Source: Clostridium sp. CAG:302
GTDB lineage: Bacteria; Bacillota_I; Bacilli_A; RF39; UBA660
Reading direction: 5' to 3'
Length of the DNA: 27,941 nt
NCBI GenBank assembly: GCA_000431795.1
Contig: FR887367.1
Location: 1-27,941 of the forward strand
Shown here: positions 7,001 through 15,152 of the stretch, piece after piece
How positions within the stretch are numbered: the first letter of the stretch is position 1
Layout of the letters: every line of letters starts with the position of its first letter
Notes under the pieces: model-generated
Database searches by the model: none
What the model was told of the DNA's origin: nothing
Seen by the model: only the letters and a program-made list of their open reading frames with translations
Position numbers and translations under genes: made by a program

Positions 7001-7077
7001 GTTATTTGAAGTTATATTTATATAGATATTAAAAGAGGATTTATTTGCCCTGTTTTTTCAACAACTTATATATTATT

Positions 7078-10000
7078 TTACTGAATTATATAAAATTCTT
7101 TTTCAATGTTATTCATCTCTTTAACAATTTTATTATGGATACTCATTATTTTATTATCAATTTTATATTTCTTTAACCAATTAAAGAACTTTTCATTTTT
7201 AGTTAGTTCTGTTAAGTTTATACGATATTTGCCATACTTAAATTTCACTTTTTCTTTAAAACTATTTATGAATTCTTTAAAAGCCTTTTCAGATACTAAT
7301 TCTTCAAGGTCAGCATACTCTCCTGTTACTAATTCTAAGATATCCGCTGTTTCGGCATTGATATAACTATAACTATTTAAACAATCATATGATAGTTCTT
7401 CTAAAATTAATTCAAAATGAAAGAATTCTATTATTGAAGTTATTGTTTGATGTTCTTTCTCACTATTTGTTTTTGATAAATAGTTTTCTAATATTTCATA
7501 TATAAAATATTTATTAAATGAATCTTTATCATTTTTTTGAAAATATTCATAAAATAAATTTAGATCTTCAAGATATTCAAAATCTACTTCCGATGGTAGC
7601 ATTAATATACTTATTAATCTATTATAAAATTCTTCTTTATCTTTTTCATATAAATAAGAAATATATAATGATAAGCAAAATGCTTGTAGTTCTTTTGTAG
7701 CAAAGCAATACCATTCTTCTTCTCTTCTAAATAAGGATGTATCTAATAATTTAAAGACTTCTTTTTTATTTATCTTTGAGTATGACAATATTTCAAGTAT
7801 ATCGTCTTTTTTAAATATTGGTTTATTGTTTATAAATAGTAGATAAGCCAATGTTATCATTATATACTGTGAACTTTTAATATTCATTGTTATTGTTGGC
7901 GCAGTTATCAATATTTTGTAAAAATCTTCTTCAGTATTTGGAAAGCTATGATATGTTTTATAAAATTGAATTAATATATCTGTTGATTCCTTTGTATCTT
8001 TAAAATTTTTTAGATACTTATTTTTGTTTATATATTTTTTTAAATCTTGTATTTCTTCTTCTGGTAAAAGCTTTTTTAAATATTTATTGAAGTCTATTGG
8101 TATACTCTTATTTATTTTTAATTCTTTTACCATTATTTTTTCATTTGTATCATAATTACTTTCTAAACTTTCTTTATTCATTATCTCTTCCTTGTCATCA
8201 TAATATGATTTTGGTATGTTATCGTAATTATCTATAGCATCTAATATTTCATCATCATCTTTATAAAAATCATATAGTTCTGTTTCCAGTAGACAATATA
8301 GATTTCCAAGTGATTGATACATCTCATTATAATAATAATATTGTAAATCGTAATATATCATATCTTTGTATAAGTCTGTTAATTTCTGCTTGTTATCTAA
8401 GCCAATGGCTTTTATTTCTTCTTGAAATTCTTTATTTTTTACTAATAAATTTAATTCATATGTATGTTCAATATTTTTATAATATATATCTACATATTCC
8501 TTTTTGTTTACATTTATATATTTTTTTATTTTTTCATATATTCGCAATAATTCAGAAAGGTTATCTTCATATATGTATGTTCTATCTTTATTATCTAGAG
8601 CATTAATAATTTGATTATATTTTTCTATGATTAATTCTATTACTTCTTTATCTAAATCATCTATATTGCACAGCTTTAATAACTTATATATTAACTGCTC
8701 TTCACTAGTCATATTGTAGTATTCTATTGTATCATAGAATGTCCCTATTATTATGCTGAGATTATCTATATCACTAATTAATTTGTCTTTTATAGTTTTA
8801 TATGAATTTGGTAATAATGGTAGTTTCCAGAAGTTATCCTCATCTTTTAAGAAAAATATCATTTGATTAAAATATGTTAAGTTATTTATTATATCGAATT
8901 CAAACTCTTTAAAATTATCTTTACAGTCATATAGGTAATCGATTATTGAATTATTTATAAAATCTATGACTATACCTTTATTATTGATATAATAGGTTCT
9001 AATAAAGTTTTTTTCTAACTGAGATATAATGTTTTCCAAATTATAATTATTGTAATTTTTATTTGATGAATTTAATATATTTAAATAAACTTCTTCTAAA
9101 TCTTCTAGCAGTATTGGTGGTTCTATGGTAAGCATTAAATATAATAATAGTTGTGCTTCTTTAGTTTGCTTTTGATAAACTTCATCTAGAAAACTTATTG
9201 GTGAATCTAATGTTTCTATTAAGTATTCTAAGTACTTATATTTAGTTACTTCTAAATGAAAATCGCTATTTATGTACATTTCTATTATTCTGGGATTAAA
9301 GTTATTATGTTTAATTATCATTTCGGGATTTTCTAAAATATATTCTATATAACTATAATTTATATTTGATGTGGATAAGTATTTATAAAGTATTTTGTAT
9401 CTTAAGTTTAGACTTATTTTTTTTATATCTAGAAGGTATTCTTTATTGCCTAATATTCTTTTTAAATCATTATCTACTTGTTTTATTATGTAATCTCTTG
9501 AAGTTATTACTAATATTTTATTATTTGTTTTTGATATTTTATCAACAAAATTAATAAACTTGGTATTTTCAATATGTGAATAGTTTTTATCTTTGAATGA
9601 TGATCCCCAGTAATCATCTAAGAAGAAAATCTGTTTACCATCTCTTTTGTAAACTTGATTGGCTTTATCTATCTCTTTTGTATATATTAATTCATAATCT
9701 TTAATAATATAATAACTAACTATTGCTCTACCTAAAGATGTTTTTCCTATACCGGGATTACCTGCTATTAAGATAACTCTATCATTTTCTAGATTACTAA
9801 TTATTGTAGAAAAATTTTCTGGTATAACATAGTTTTTCATTGATTGTTTTACTTTTTCTAATTCATCAAGAGATTCTTCATAAATAGAATGGTTTACTAC
9901 ATCGCTCATTTCTTTTAAAAAGGTATTCGCACTGTTAAACCATAAACTTGGATAATTTAATTCTATTTTTTTATATTTTTCTTTAGTTAAATATTTGTTT

Positions 10001-10368
10001 AAATCTTCTTTGGATATTATGTCATCAGAGTTTTTGATATATGGGGATAGTAGCTCTATTATTTTAGGCTTTTGAGTTTTACTTATTGTACTACTTGTTA
10101 TTAGTATGTATCTGTCTGGGTTTAGTTTTTTAATTTTAGCAAGTTCACTGTTCTTTAAAACTTTTAGTAAATCTTTAAAGTTTTCAGTTCTTTTTGCTTG
10201 AACTATTGTTGTAATACCATTTTTTGTTTTTTTATAGGCATCAATACCTAAATCTTTGCCTTCAGAAAAAACTTCAAAATGTGTTTTTTCTCTTGTATCA
10301 ATAATATCAACCGCAAATCTTTGAAATTCATGTGGTTCCATTTGATTGTGAAAGTCATATTTAGGCAT
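7078..10368 (-). CDS. Mrr-like nuclease fused to nSTAND3-type NTPase (Avs-like defence protein)
   Basis: A 1096-aa protein. Residues 1-130 look like a PD-(D/E)xK Mrr-type nuclease: E14 in HEFQRFAVDII, D43 in GIDAY, and Q57-x-K59 in IVQAKR. Residues 180 to about 400 form a P-loop STAND NTPase: Walker A GNPGIGKTS (203-211), Walker B FFLDDYWG (248-255) and the ITSRDYI sensor motif typical of nSTAND3. The remaining 650 or so residues are helical, Leu/Ile/Tyr-rich and probably a repeat sensor. This nuclease-STAND-sensor layout is that of Avs-type antiviral proteins, where phage protein binding triggers oligomerisation and DNA cleavage; that role here is inference. AGGAGGG lies seven bases before the ATG at 10368. 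It stands alone, between yidD and decayed DNA, as expected for a single-gene defence system. Confidence 0.82.
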   Translation of the reverse strand: MPKYDFHNQMEPHEFQRFAVDIIDTREKTHFEVFSEGKDLGIDAYKKTKNGITTIVQAKRTENFKDLLKVLKNSELAKIKKLNPDRYILITSSTISKTQKPKIIELLSPYIKNSDDIISKEDLNKYLTKEKYKKIELNYPSLWFNSANTFLKEMSDVVNHSIYEESLDELEKVKQSMKNYVIPENFSTIISNLENDRVILIAGNPGIGKTSLGRAIVSYYIIKDYELIYTKEIDKANQVYKRDGKQIFFLDDYWGSSFKDKNYSHIENTKFINFVDKISKTNNKILVITSRDYIIKQVDNDLKRILGNKEYLLDIKKISLNLRYKILYKYLSTSNINYSYIEYILENPEMIIKHNNFNPRIIEMYINSDFHLEVTKYKYLEYLIETLDSPISFLDEVYQKQTKEAQLLLYLMLTIEPPILLEDLEEVYLNILNSSNKNYNNYNLENIISQLEKNFIRTYYINNKGIVIDFINNSIIDYLYDCKDNFKEFEFDIINNLTYFNQMIFFLKDEDNFWKLPLLPNSYKTIKDKLISDIDNLSIIIGTFYDTIEYYNMTSEEQLIYKLLKLCNIDDLDKEVIELIIEKYNQIINALDNKDRTYIYEDNLSELLRIYEKIKKYINVNKKEYVDIYYKNIEHTYELNLLVKNKEFQEEIKAIGLDNKQKLTDLYKDMIYYDLQYYYYNEMYQSLGNLYCLLETELYDFYKDDDEILDAIDNYDNIPKSYYDDKEEIMNKESLESNYDTNEKIMVKELKINKSIPIDFNKYLKKLLPEEEIQDLKKYINKNKYLKNFKDTKESTDILIQFYKTYHSFPNTEEDFYKILITAPTITMNIKSSQYIMITLAYLLFINNKPIFKKDDILEILSYSKINKKEVFKLLDTSLFRREEEWYCFATKELQAFCLSLYISYLYEKDKEEFYNRLISILMLPSEVDFEYLEDLNLFYEYFQKNDKDSFNKYFIYEILENYLSKTNSEKEHQTITSIIEFFHFELILEELSYDCLNSYSYINAETADILELVTGEYADLEELVSEKAFKEFINSFKEKVKFKYGKYRINLTELTKNEKFFNWLKKYKIDNKIMSIHNKIVKEMNNIEKEFYIIQ

Positions 10369-10409
10369 AATTATCCCTCCTGAATATATTTTACCAAAAA
10401 ATGGTAATT

Positions 10410-10439
10410 ATGAAAATACCTAAGTTTTTTTCTTAGGTA
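10410..10439 (-). terminator. Terminator overlapping the yidD stop codon
   Basis: Minus strand arms TACCTAAG and CTTAGGTA (10432-10439 and 10417-10424) around an A7 loop, then TTTT. The stem contains the last codons and the stop. Just beyond it, TTACCAAAAAATGGTAA (10391-10407) overlaps a weak -10 (TAAAAT) for the defence gene. Confidence 0.6.
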
Positions 10440-10644
10440 CGGGGTCATAAGTGTATTTCTTTTTAAAAAACGTATTACATTTTAATAATCTTTTTGTTCC
10501 TAGATATAATCCTTTTATTAAGCCATGGGTTTCTAAGGCTTCGATCATGTAGTTTGAACAAGTGGGAATAAATTTACAACTATCATGAGATTTAAAAGGT
10601 ATACTCTGATATTTTTTGATTAGTTTTATTAATAATTTCTTCAT
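10420..10644 (-). CDS. yidD: Membrane protein insertion efficiency factor YidD
   Basis: A 74-aa protein of the YidD family, which sits on the inner membrane face and helps YidC/Sec insert membrane proteins. Seen: amphipathic basic N-terminus (MKKLLIKLIKKYQ), the family signature CKFIPTCSNYMIEALETHG, the KGLYLGTKRLLKCN block and a C-terminal YDPVP. Length is normal. The usual partners (rnpA, oxaA/yidC) are not adjacent. I chose the ATG at 10644 by family alignment; a GTG at 10653 is in frame. Neither has a clear ribosome site, so translation may be weak or coupled. Confidence 0.9.
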   Translation of the reverse strand: MKKLLIKLIKKYQSIPFKSHDSCKFIPTCSNYMIEALETHGLIKGLYLGTKRLLKCNTFFKKKYTYDPVPKKKT

Positions 10645-10677
10645 ATAAATCACGAAATTATTTTAACATAATAGTTT

Positions 10678-11610
10678 TTATTTGGCAACACTACTTGATA
10701 GTAATGATATTTTATTTAGTCTTTTTAATGATACTATAAAACTTTGATAATCGGCAGTTATTGTTCCTAGAACATTGAAATTATTTATTATATTATCATA
10801 ATAACTATATATTAAGAGAATAGTTCCTATTTCTATCATACCCATTTTTACTAAATATACTGAATAAAAGATAATGAAGTATTTTGATAATTCTATGATA
10901 CCTAGTACGGTAAATATTATACCTTGTATTATGACATTATAGTTGTAATTTGCTCTTAGATAGGCTTTGTTATCTTTAGTAAATAAACTTATAATACTAT
11001 TGGTATTGCTTTTTTTATTTGCTAGGGAGGAATATAATTTATGAAGCATTATTGTTTTACTGTCTAAAGTAGCTTTTCTCTTAATATTTAGATCTTGAAC
11101 TTTTTTACCCGATTTAAAATATACTATTACCATTAATATTGATATTATGACAGTAACGGAAAATATTATGAAGTTAAAACTTAGAAAATAAGCATATATT
11201 ACAAAGAATTCTATTACTTGAAATATTCTTGTTACTAAGTTACAAAAAAAATTACATATTATATCTATATCATTATTTAAGATATTGGTATATTCTCCTA
11301 AATTTATTCTGTTTATGCTATTTGTTTCTGATATTGTTTCTAATGTATATTCGTTATATAGTTTGTTATATAGTCTGAACCATGTTTTTTGATTTAGATA
11401 TGACCAATAATAATAAAATATAGTAAGAAGAGCAGTTATTATTATTAAGTAATATCCTACTTTATAATTAGAACCAGTTACCTCATTTACTGTTTTACTC
11501 CAGAAAACTGGTATTATTAATGCTAAACTCTGAACAAAAAGAGAAGTAATTGTTTTTAAAATTACTTCTCTTTTGGCTATATTTATTATTTTTTTGGTAT
11601 TAGAGAACAT
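10678..11610 (-). CDS. ABC exporter transmembrane domain lacking the ATPase domain
   Basis: A 310-aa membrane protein matching the six-helix type I ABC exporter domain: helices near 15-35, 50-70, 130-150, 150-170, 225-250 and 255-275, with a conserved loop (LGEYTNILNNDIDII) resembling the coupling region around the second long helix pair. It ends at SLKRLNKISLLSS, where the linker to the nucleotide-binding domain begins in full exporters (about 580 aa), so Walker A, signature and Walker B are all absent. It is a truncation or a stand-alone membrane domain relying on a separate ATPase. AAGGAGG precedes the ATG at 11610 and it directly follows pduL, so it is translated. The substrate cannot be inferred. 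Confidence 0.75.
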   Translation of the reverse strand: MFSNTKKIINIAKREVILKTITSLFVQSLALIIPVFWSKTVNEVTGSNYKVGYYLIIITALLTIFYYYWSYLNQKTWFRLYNKLYNEYTLETISETNSINRINLGEYTNILNNDIDIICNFFCNLVTRIFQVIEFFVIYAYFLSFNFIIFSVTVIISILMVIVYFKSGKKVQDLNIKRKATLDSKTIMLHKLYSSLANKKSNTNSIISLFTKDNKAYLRANYNYNVIIQGIIFTVLGIIELSKYFIIFYSVYLVKMGMIEIGTILLIYSYYDNIINNFNVLGTITADYQSFIVSLKRLNKISLLSSSVAK

Positions 11611-11611
11611 A

Positions 11612-12169
11612 TTAATCCTCCTTTATAATGACTCCTATCATACTAGCTTCTATGTGGTGATTTATAGCATCATCTTTATTTATATGAAAAGATGTAGCAT
11701 AGGAATCCGCTATTTTGATATGAACATTATCTAAAATAGTATCTCCTACTTTTACTTTTACTATTTCATCTTCATAGAAATTATCTTTATCTCTAGTATT
11801 AATATGGATGTGTCTATTGGCAATTATACATATATTTTTTCTTGTTATTTGTCCTTTTGGCCCTATTATTGTTATTTCTTCAGAATTATCTAAATCGTCA
11901 GAATTTCTTACTGGAGGATTAATACCAAAATATTCTTTATCAGAATTTAATACTTCAACCTGAGTATAACTTCTTATTGGTCCTACTACCCTTACTCCTT
12001 CTTTTATGTTTTTGGCTGTTTTTAGTGTTACTGTTTCATTAGCGGCATATTGACCTGGTTGGTCTAAATCATTTCTTTTAGTTAATTCGTAATTATTGCC
12101 AAATAAAATATTTACATCTTCTCTAGTTAAATGAACATGTCTATTTGATATTCCTATTCTTGTATTCAT
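11612..12169 (-). CDS. pduL: PduL-type phosphate acyltransferase
   Basis: A 185-aa PTAC-family enzyme that interconverts acetyl- or propanoyl-CoA and the acyl-phosphate, unrelated in fold to Pta. Both zinc-binding signatures are present: ISNRHVHL near the N-terminus and ANRHIHI in the second half, each with the His pair that binds the dizinc site, plus the LDQPGQYAANETV block. It lacks an N-terminal microcompartment targeting extension, and no shell gene is nearby, so it is probably the housekeeping acetate-pathway enzyme that feeds acetate kinase. GAGGTGATG precedes the ATG at 12169 and a TTTACA/TATAAT promoter lies upstream. The ABC membrane domain gene follows by one base, suggesting one transcript. 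Confidence 0.93.
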   Translation of the reverse strand: MNTRIGISNRHVHLTREDVNILFGNNYELTKRNDLDQPGQYAANETVTLKTAKNIKEGVRVVGPIRSYTQVEVLNSDKEYFGINPPVRNSDDLDNSEEITIIGPKGQITRKNICIIANRHIHINTRDKDNFYEDEIVKVKVGDTILDNVHIKIADSYATSFHINKDDAINHHIEASMIGVIIKED

Positions 12170-12189
12170 TTATACATCACCTCATTTTT

Positions 12190-12218
12190 ATTATAAGAAG
12201 TTTTTTGTTTATTGTAAA
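12190..12218 (-). promoter_or_regulatory. Promoter of pduL
   Basis: Minus strand TTTACA (12213-12218), 17-bp spacer, TATAAT (12190-12195), about 20 bases before the pduL start. Confidence 0.75.
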
Positions 12219-12248
12219 CTTTTATTCTTTTATTTGACATTATTTTTA

Positions 12249-12277
12249 GTTATATAGTCAAATGTACATCATATATT
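12249..12277 (+). promoter_or_regulatory. Possible sigma-E-type promoter of gerQ
   Basis: GTTATAT (12249-12255), 14-bp spacer, CATATATT (12270-12277), close to the mother-cell sigma-E pattern (-35 ending ATATT, -10 CATACA-T). Bacillus gerQ is under mother-cell control, which supports this, but the match is imperfect. An inverted repeat ATTTGAC/GTCAAAT (12232-12238, 12257-12263) overlaps it. Confidence 0.35.
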
Positions 12278-12296
12278 TAATTAGAGGTGAAAATAT

Positions 12297-12668
12297 ATGA
12301 ATAATGGTGGTTATTATCAAAATCCTGTTTTTCCTGGAGTGGGACTTAATAACAATACTGTTCCTAATCAACAATCTATTCCTAGTTATGAACAAACGCA
12401 AACTATGGTTAATCCACTTACTTCTGAACAATCATATATAGAAAATATTTTAAGATTGAATAGAGGTAAGAAAGCAAAACTTCATGTTACTGTGCCTGGT
12501 TCTACTTTATGGCAAGATAGAGTATTTGAAGGTATTATAGAGCAGTCTGGTAGAGATCATGTAATCATGTCTAATCCTAATACTGGGGAATGGTATTTAG
12601 TACTTATGATTTACCTAGACTTTGTTACCTTTGATGAGCCTATTAATTTTATAAAAGATTTTAGTTAA
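12297..12668 (+). CDS. gerQ: Spore coat protein GerQ
   Basis: A 123-aa spore coat protein. In Bacillus GerQ (YwdL) is needed for the cortex hydrolase CwlJ to be placed in the coat and is later cross-linked by transglutaminase. Seen: a Gln/Asn/Pro/Tyr-rich N-terminal half (about 1-45) and the conserved C-terminal domain from SYIENILRLNRGKKAKLHVT through WQDRVFEGIIEQSGRDHVIM to the YLDFVTFDEPIN end. GAGGTG lies upstream of the ATG. It is a single-gene plus-strand unit with its own promoter and a terminator with a UUCG tetraloop. Together with sigG it shows the organism keeps a spore programme. Confidence 0.93.
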   Translation: MNNGGYYQNPVFPGVGLNNNTVPNQQSIPSYEQTQTMVNPLTSEQSYIENILRLNRGKKAKLHVTVPGSTLWQDRVFEGIIEQSGRDHVIMSNPNTGEWYLVLMIYLDFVTFDEPINFIKDFS

Positions 12669-12693
12669 AAATAATACTTCGGTATTATTTTTT
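12669..12693 (+). terminator. Terminator of gerQ
   Basis: Stem AATAATAC/GTATTATT closed by a UUCG tetraloop (12678-12681), followed by TTTTTT, starting right after the gerQ stop. Confidence 0.88.
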
Positions 12694-12706
12694 GTCATAT
12701 TAGCAC

Positions 12707-12735
12707 TTGAAAAAGATATAGTTTTTTGATATAAT
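12707..12735 (+). promoter_or_regulatory. Promoter of the LemA-like gene
   Basis: TTGAAA (12707-12712), 17-bp spacer, TATAAT (12730-12735). Confidence 0.75.
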
Positions 12736-12754
12736 TTTTTTAGGATGTGACAAT

Positions 12755-13303
12755 ATGGAAAGTTTATTAATTATTATTTTGGTTATAATTGTTATTATTT
12801 GTGCTATGATTATTTTTTATGCTACTATATATAATAAGTTTCAAGACTATGTTATTAGAATAAATGAAGTTGAATCTATTATTGATAATTGTCTTAGAAG
12901 TAAATATGATTTAATCAATAGGGCCATTCCCATTGTCAAGAGTAATATAGATAAAGATGAAGAAATATTTGGCGATATAGTTAAATTAAGAAGTAGAAAA
13001 ATTGGTAATTTTGAACTATATAGAATATTAAAAAAAGCTTCTATTGAATTAGAGGGACTTAAAAGTACTTATCCTGAAATTGATAAGAGTGATGAGATTA
13101 AAAAAATTATTAAGGAAATAAAAGATATTGATGCCAAAGTAGATAATTCTACTGACTACTATAATGATAATATTACTACATATAATACTTTAATTAAGAA
13201 ATTCCCTTCTAATATAGTGGCTATACTTTGTAAATATAAAGAAAAACTATTCTTTGATAGAAAAGATATGAGTGATGAAGACTATGATGATTTTAAATTA
13301 TAG
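12755..13303 (+). CDS. LemA-family membrane protein
   Basis: A 182-aa protein with one N-terminal transmembrane helix (about 3-25) and a long helical bundle. Family marks are the YNKFQDYVIRINEVESIID segment after the membrane helix and, near the C-terminus, YYNDNITTYNTLIKKFPSNI, which matches the LemA yN-x2-f-P signature. LemA proteins are widespread single-pass membrane proteins of unclear function. The fit is good in layout but divergent in the middle. AGGATGTG precedes the ATG. Its terminator stem includes the stop codon, and the gene converges on the PF06541 gene. Confidence 0.75.
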   Translation: MESLLIIILVIIVIICAMIIFYATIYNKFQDYVIRINEVESIIDNCLRSKYDLINRAIPIVKSNIDKDEEIFGDIVKLRSRKIGNFELYRILKKASIELEGLKSTYPEIDKSDEIKKIIKEIKDIDAKVDNSTDYYNDNITTYNTLIKKFPSNIVAILCKYKEKLFFDRKDMSDEDYDDFKL

Positions 13304-13312
13304 TCTTTTTTA
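13279..13312 (+). terminator. Terminator overlapping the LemA-like gene end
   Basis: Arms AGACTAT (13279-13285) and ATAGTCT (13300-13306), then TTTTTT. The stop codon TAG lies in the second arm. Confidence 0.75.
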
Positions 13313-13807
13313 TTTAGTAAATAATGTTATTATTATATCTAAGATCATTATTAGATATAATAAATATGTAGCCTCCTTTGGTATTAATTTTATTATTTTA
13401 TCAAAGAATGGCTTTAAGACATAGATAATTAATGTTCCTAATAATCCCCATAATGGTATATATTCAAGGCAAATATATTTTCCTATGTGATATGGTTTGT
13501 TATGATAATTCCACATTTCTGTATTGAATATTAATTTACATAGATAGCCAGATAAAAATTCTACTGTGGTTAAGATAAGTGCTAAAATTATAAAAGATAA
13601 TATTATTTTTAATACTTTATTACATTTTATTTTGCTTAAAATATATTTATCTGCTAACGTTAGGGCTATTCCTCCAAGACCGTATACTAGAGTTATAGGG
13701 CCATACAAGACTCCACTTACTCTTGATGGTTCTGATATTTTAAATAGTGTGCTTTCCATGATGAAGCCTAATAGTCCATATAATAAAAATGAATTTAAAT
13801 AGTACAT
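13310..13807 (-). CDS. PF06541-type membrane protein (putative ABC transporter permease, CmpB-like)
   Basis: A 165-aa integral membrane protein with about five helices. It matches the family annotated as putative ABC-transporter type IV: early FMESTLF, then GVLYGPITLVYGLGG, the EFLSGYLCKLIFNTEMWNYH block and ICLEYIPLWGLLG. No ATPase gene is adjacent and the transport role of this family is not proven. The ATG at 13807 has GGTGAC nine bases upstream, and both lie inside the loop of a 16-bp inverted repeat that could control translation. ung is upstream on the same strand with a 46-base gap. Confidence 0.82.
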   Translation of the reverse strand: MYYLNSFLLYGLLGFIMESTLFKISEPSRVSGVLYGPITLVYGLGGIALTLADKYILSKIKCNKVLKIILSFIILALILTTVEFLSGYLCKLIFNTEMWNYHNKPYHIGKYICLEYIPLWGLLGTLIIYVLKPFFDKIIKLIPKEATYLLYLIMILDIIITLFTK

Positions 13808-13849
13808 AATATTGTCACCAATATTAAGATATCCTATTTAAATTCATTT
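13787..13849 (-). repeat. 16-bp inverted repeat enclosing a ribosome site and start codon
   Basis: Arms AAATGAATTTAAATAG (13834-13849 read on minus) and its exact complement (13787-13802, codons 3-7 of the membrane protein gene) around a 31-base loop. The loop carries a second hairpin, AATATT-GGTGAC-AATATT, with the ribosome site in its tip, and the ATG. As RNA it would hide or present the start of the PF06541 gene. Confidence 0.7.
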
Positions 13850-13853
13850 ATGC

Positions 13854-14522
13854 CTATTTTACTTTAAAATCTATTTCTTTAATATTATTTTCTCTTAAGA
13901 ACTTATTAGTACGAGAAAATGGTCTACTTCCAAAGAAACCATAATTACAAGAAAATGGCGATGGATGTGATGATTCTATTATTAAATGTTTTGGATTTGT
14001 TATTAAGTTCTTTTTACTTTTGGCAAAGTTACCCCATAGTATGAATACTACTGGAGTATCTTTTTCATTTATTTTCTTTATGATAGCATCAGTAAAGTTT
14101 TCCCAACCAAGATTTTTATGTGAAGCAGGCTTATCTTTTTCTACAGTTAAAACGGTATTCAAAAGTAATACTCCTTCTTTAGCCCAACATGTTAAATCAC
14201 CTTTGGTACTTATTGGTATATTTAAATCGCTATTTAATTCTTTGTATATATTCTGAAGTGATGGTGGTAATTTGATTCCATCATTTACTGAAAAAGCTAG
14301 TCCATTGGCTTCACCTACTCCATGATATGGATCCTGTCCTAATATTACTACTTTTACATCATTATAATCTGTTAATGATAAGGCTCTTAGTATGTAATTT
14401 TTAGGAGGAAAGATAGGTCTTTCTTTATAGGCTTTGTTTATATATAATACTATTTTCTTAAAATAATCTTTTTGATATTCTTCATTTAGGATATTATCCC
14501 AGCCATTTCCTATTAACTGCAT
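13854..14522 (-). CDS. ung: Uracil-DNA glycosylase
   Basis: A 222-aa family 1 uracil-DNA glycosylase that removes uracil from DNA in base excision repair. Seen: water-activating motif GQDPYHG (62-68, catalytic D64), the GLAFSV uracil-pocket Phe, LLLNTVLTV with the uracil-binding Asn, WGNFAK and HPSPFS (from H186) with the adjacent FGSRPFSRTN. Length is standard. I start at the ATG at 14522, with GAGGAAGTG upstream; an in-frame longer reading runs into the end of the prepilin gene. It follows that gene by 13 bases on the same strand and may be co-transcribed with it. Confidence 0.96.
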   Translation of the reverse strand: MQLIGNGWDNILNEEYQKDYFKKIVLYINKAYKERPIFPPKNYILRALSLTDYNDVKVVILGQDPYHGVGEANGLAFSVNDGIKLPPSLQNIYKELNSDLNIPISTKGDLTCWAKEGVLLLNTVLTVEKDKPASHKNLGWENFTDAIIKKINEKDTPVVFILWGNFAKSKKNLITNPKHLIIESSHPSPFSCNYGFFGSRPFSRTNKFLRENNIKEIDFKVK

Positions 14523-14535
14523 ATTAGTCACTTCC

Positions 14536-14997
14536 TCATTGTAAATCTTCAGTTGTTGGGCAGCCATCTTGGGTACTACCCTTTATTTGATATGTTACTT
14601 TAAATTTATTATCTACACTTTTTATTATTTGTATCCCGCAACTGTTTAGATTTTTAGTGGTATCTCTTGGATCTTTAACAATCAAGGAGCCCGAGTCATC
14701 TGCGGATACTTTTAATATGCCTGTATTGGCAAGAGCTCCTATTGTGGTGTTAATAGTATTATTATCTATATTACAAGCATAATTTCCATATTTGTTTTTA
14801 TCACTTAAATCACCATACTCACATTCTTGATAGTATGTCTCTGCGGCTGTCTTAATATTACCTATAAGTATTTTATATGATGAGTCTCTACTGGCATTTA
14901 TCGAATCTAAAATACTAGGCATAGCTAATAGTAGTACTACTCCTAATACTACAATTACTGCGAGTAATTCTATTAATGTAAATCCTTTTTTATTCAT
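14536..14997 (-). CDS. Type IV prepilin-like protein (GspG/ComGC style)
   Basis: A 153-aa pseudopilin. The N-terminus MNKKGFTLIELLAVIVVLGV is the class III prepilin signal: cleavage after Gly5 and N-methylation of Phe by prepilin peptidase, with the conserved Glu5 of the mature protein. A single hydrophobic helix follows, then a soluble domain with two apparent Cys pairs (YYQECEYG ... YACNID and NSCGIQI ... QDGCPT) that could form disulfides. AAAGGTGG precedes the ATG. No pilus ATPase, platform protein or peptidase gene is nearby, so assembly genes must be elsewhere. It is paired with ung, not with other pilins. Confidence 0.87.
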   Translation of the reverse strand: MNKKGFTLIELLAVIVVLGVVLLLAMPSILDSINASRDSSYKILIGNIKTAAETYYQECEYGDLSDKNKYGNYACNIDNNTINTTIGALANTGILKVSADDSGSLIVKDPRDTTKNLNSCGIQIIKSVDNKFKVTYQIKGSTQDGCPTTEDLQ

Positions 14998-15120
14998 TTA
15001 TACCACCTTTTCTATATTTATTGTATCATAGTTTAAGTATTTTGAGTATACTTTTCTTTATATTTATTTATTACTAATCAAATGGCGGTAGGACTTTTAT
15101 AGACTGATATGGCTGATATT

Positions 15121-15152
15121 TTTATTTGAGACAATAATTTGGCTCAAATAAA
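15121..15152 (-). repeat. Tandem hairpin 2 after the ylmC-like gene
   Basis: On minus: arms TTTATTTGAG and CTCAAATAAA (10 bp) with inner C-CAAATTATTG-T; CAA/TTG pair inside. It starts at the base after hairpin 1 ends. The wider gap 15000-15120 shows no gene. Confidence 0.65.

Larger units (their letters stand above)
6703..7077. other. Non-coding or decayed stretch beside the nSTAND gene
   Basis: This 375-base gap holds a start-less minus-strand frame resembling a small membrane protein (6756-6953) and a plus-strand hairpin with T-run (6974-7000). Nothing intact is seen. The gap and the adjacent large gene look like accessory DNA. Confidence 0.5.

Noticed and set aside
11612..12169. Bacterial microcompartment locus
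   Set aside because: PduL here lacks a targeting extension and no shell or signature enzyme gene is nearby.
12235..12240. TTGACA as the -35 of gerQ
   Set aside because: No -10 lies at 16-18 bp; the sequence is part of an inverted repeat. A sigma-E-type arrangement fits better, though weakly.
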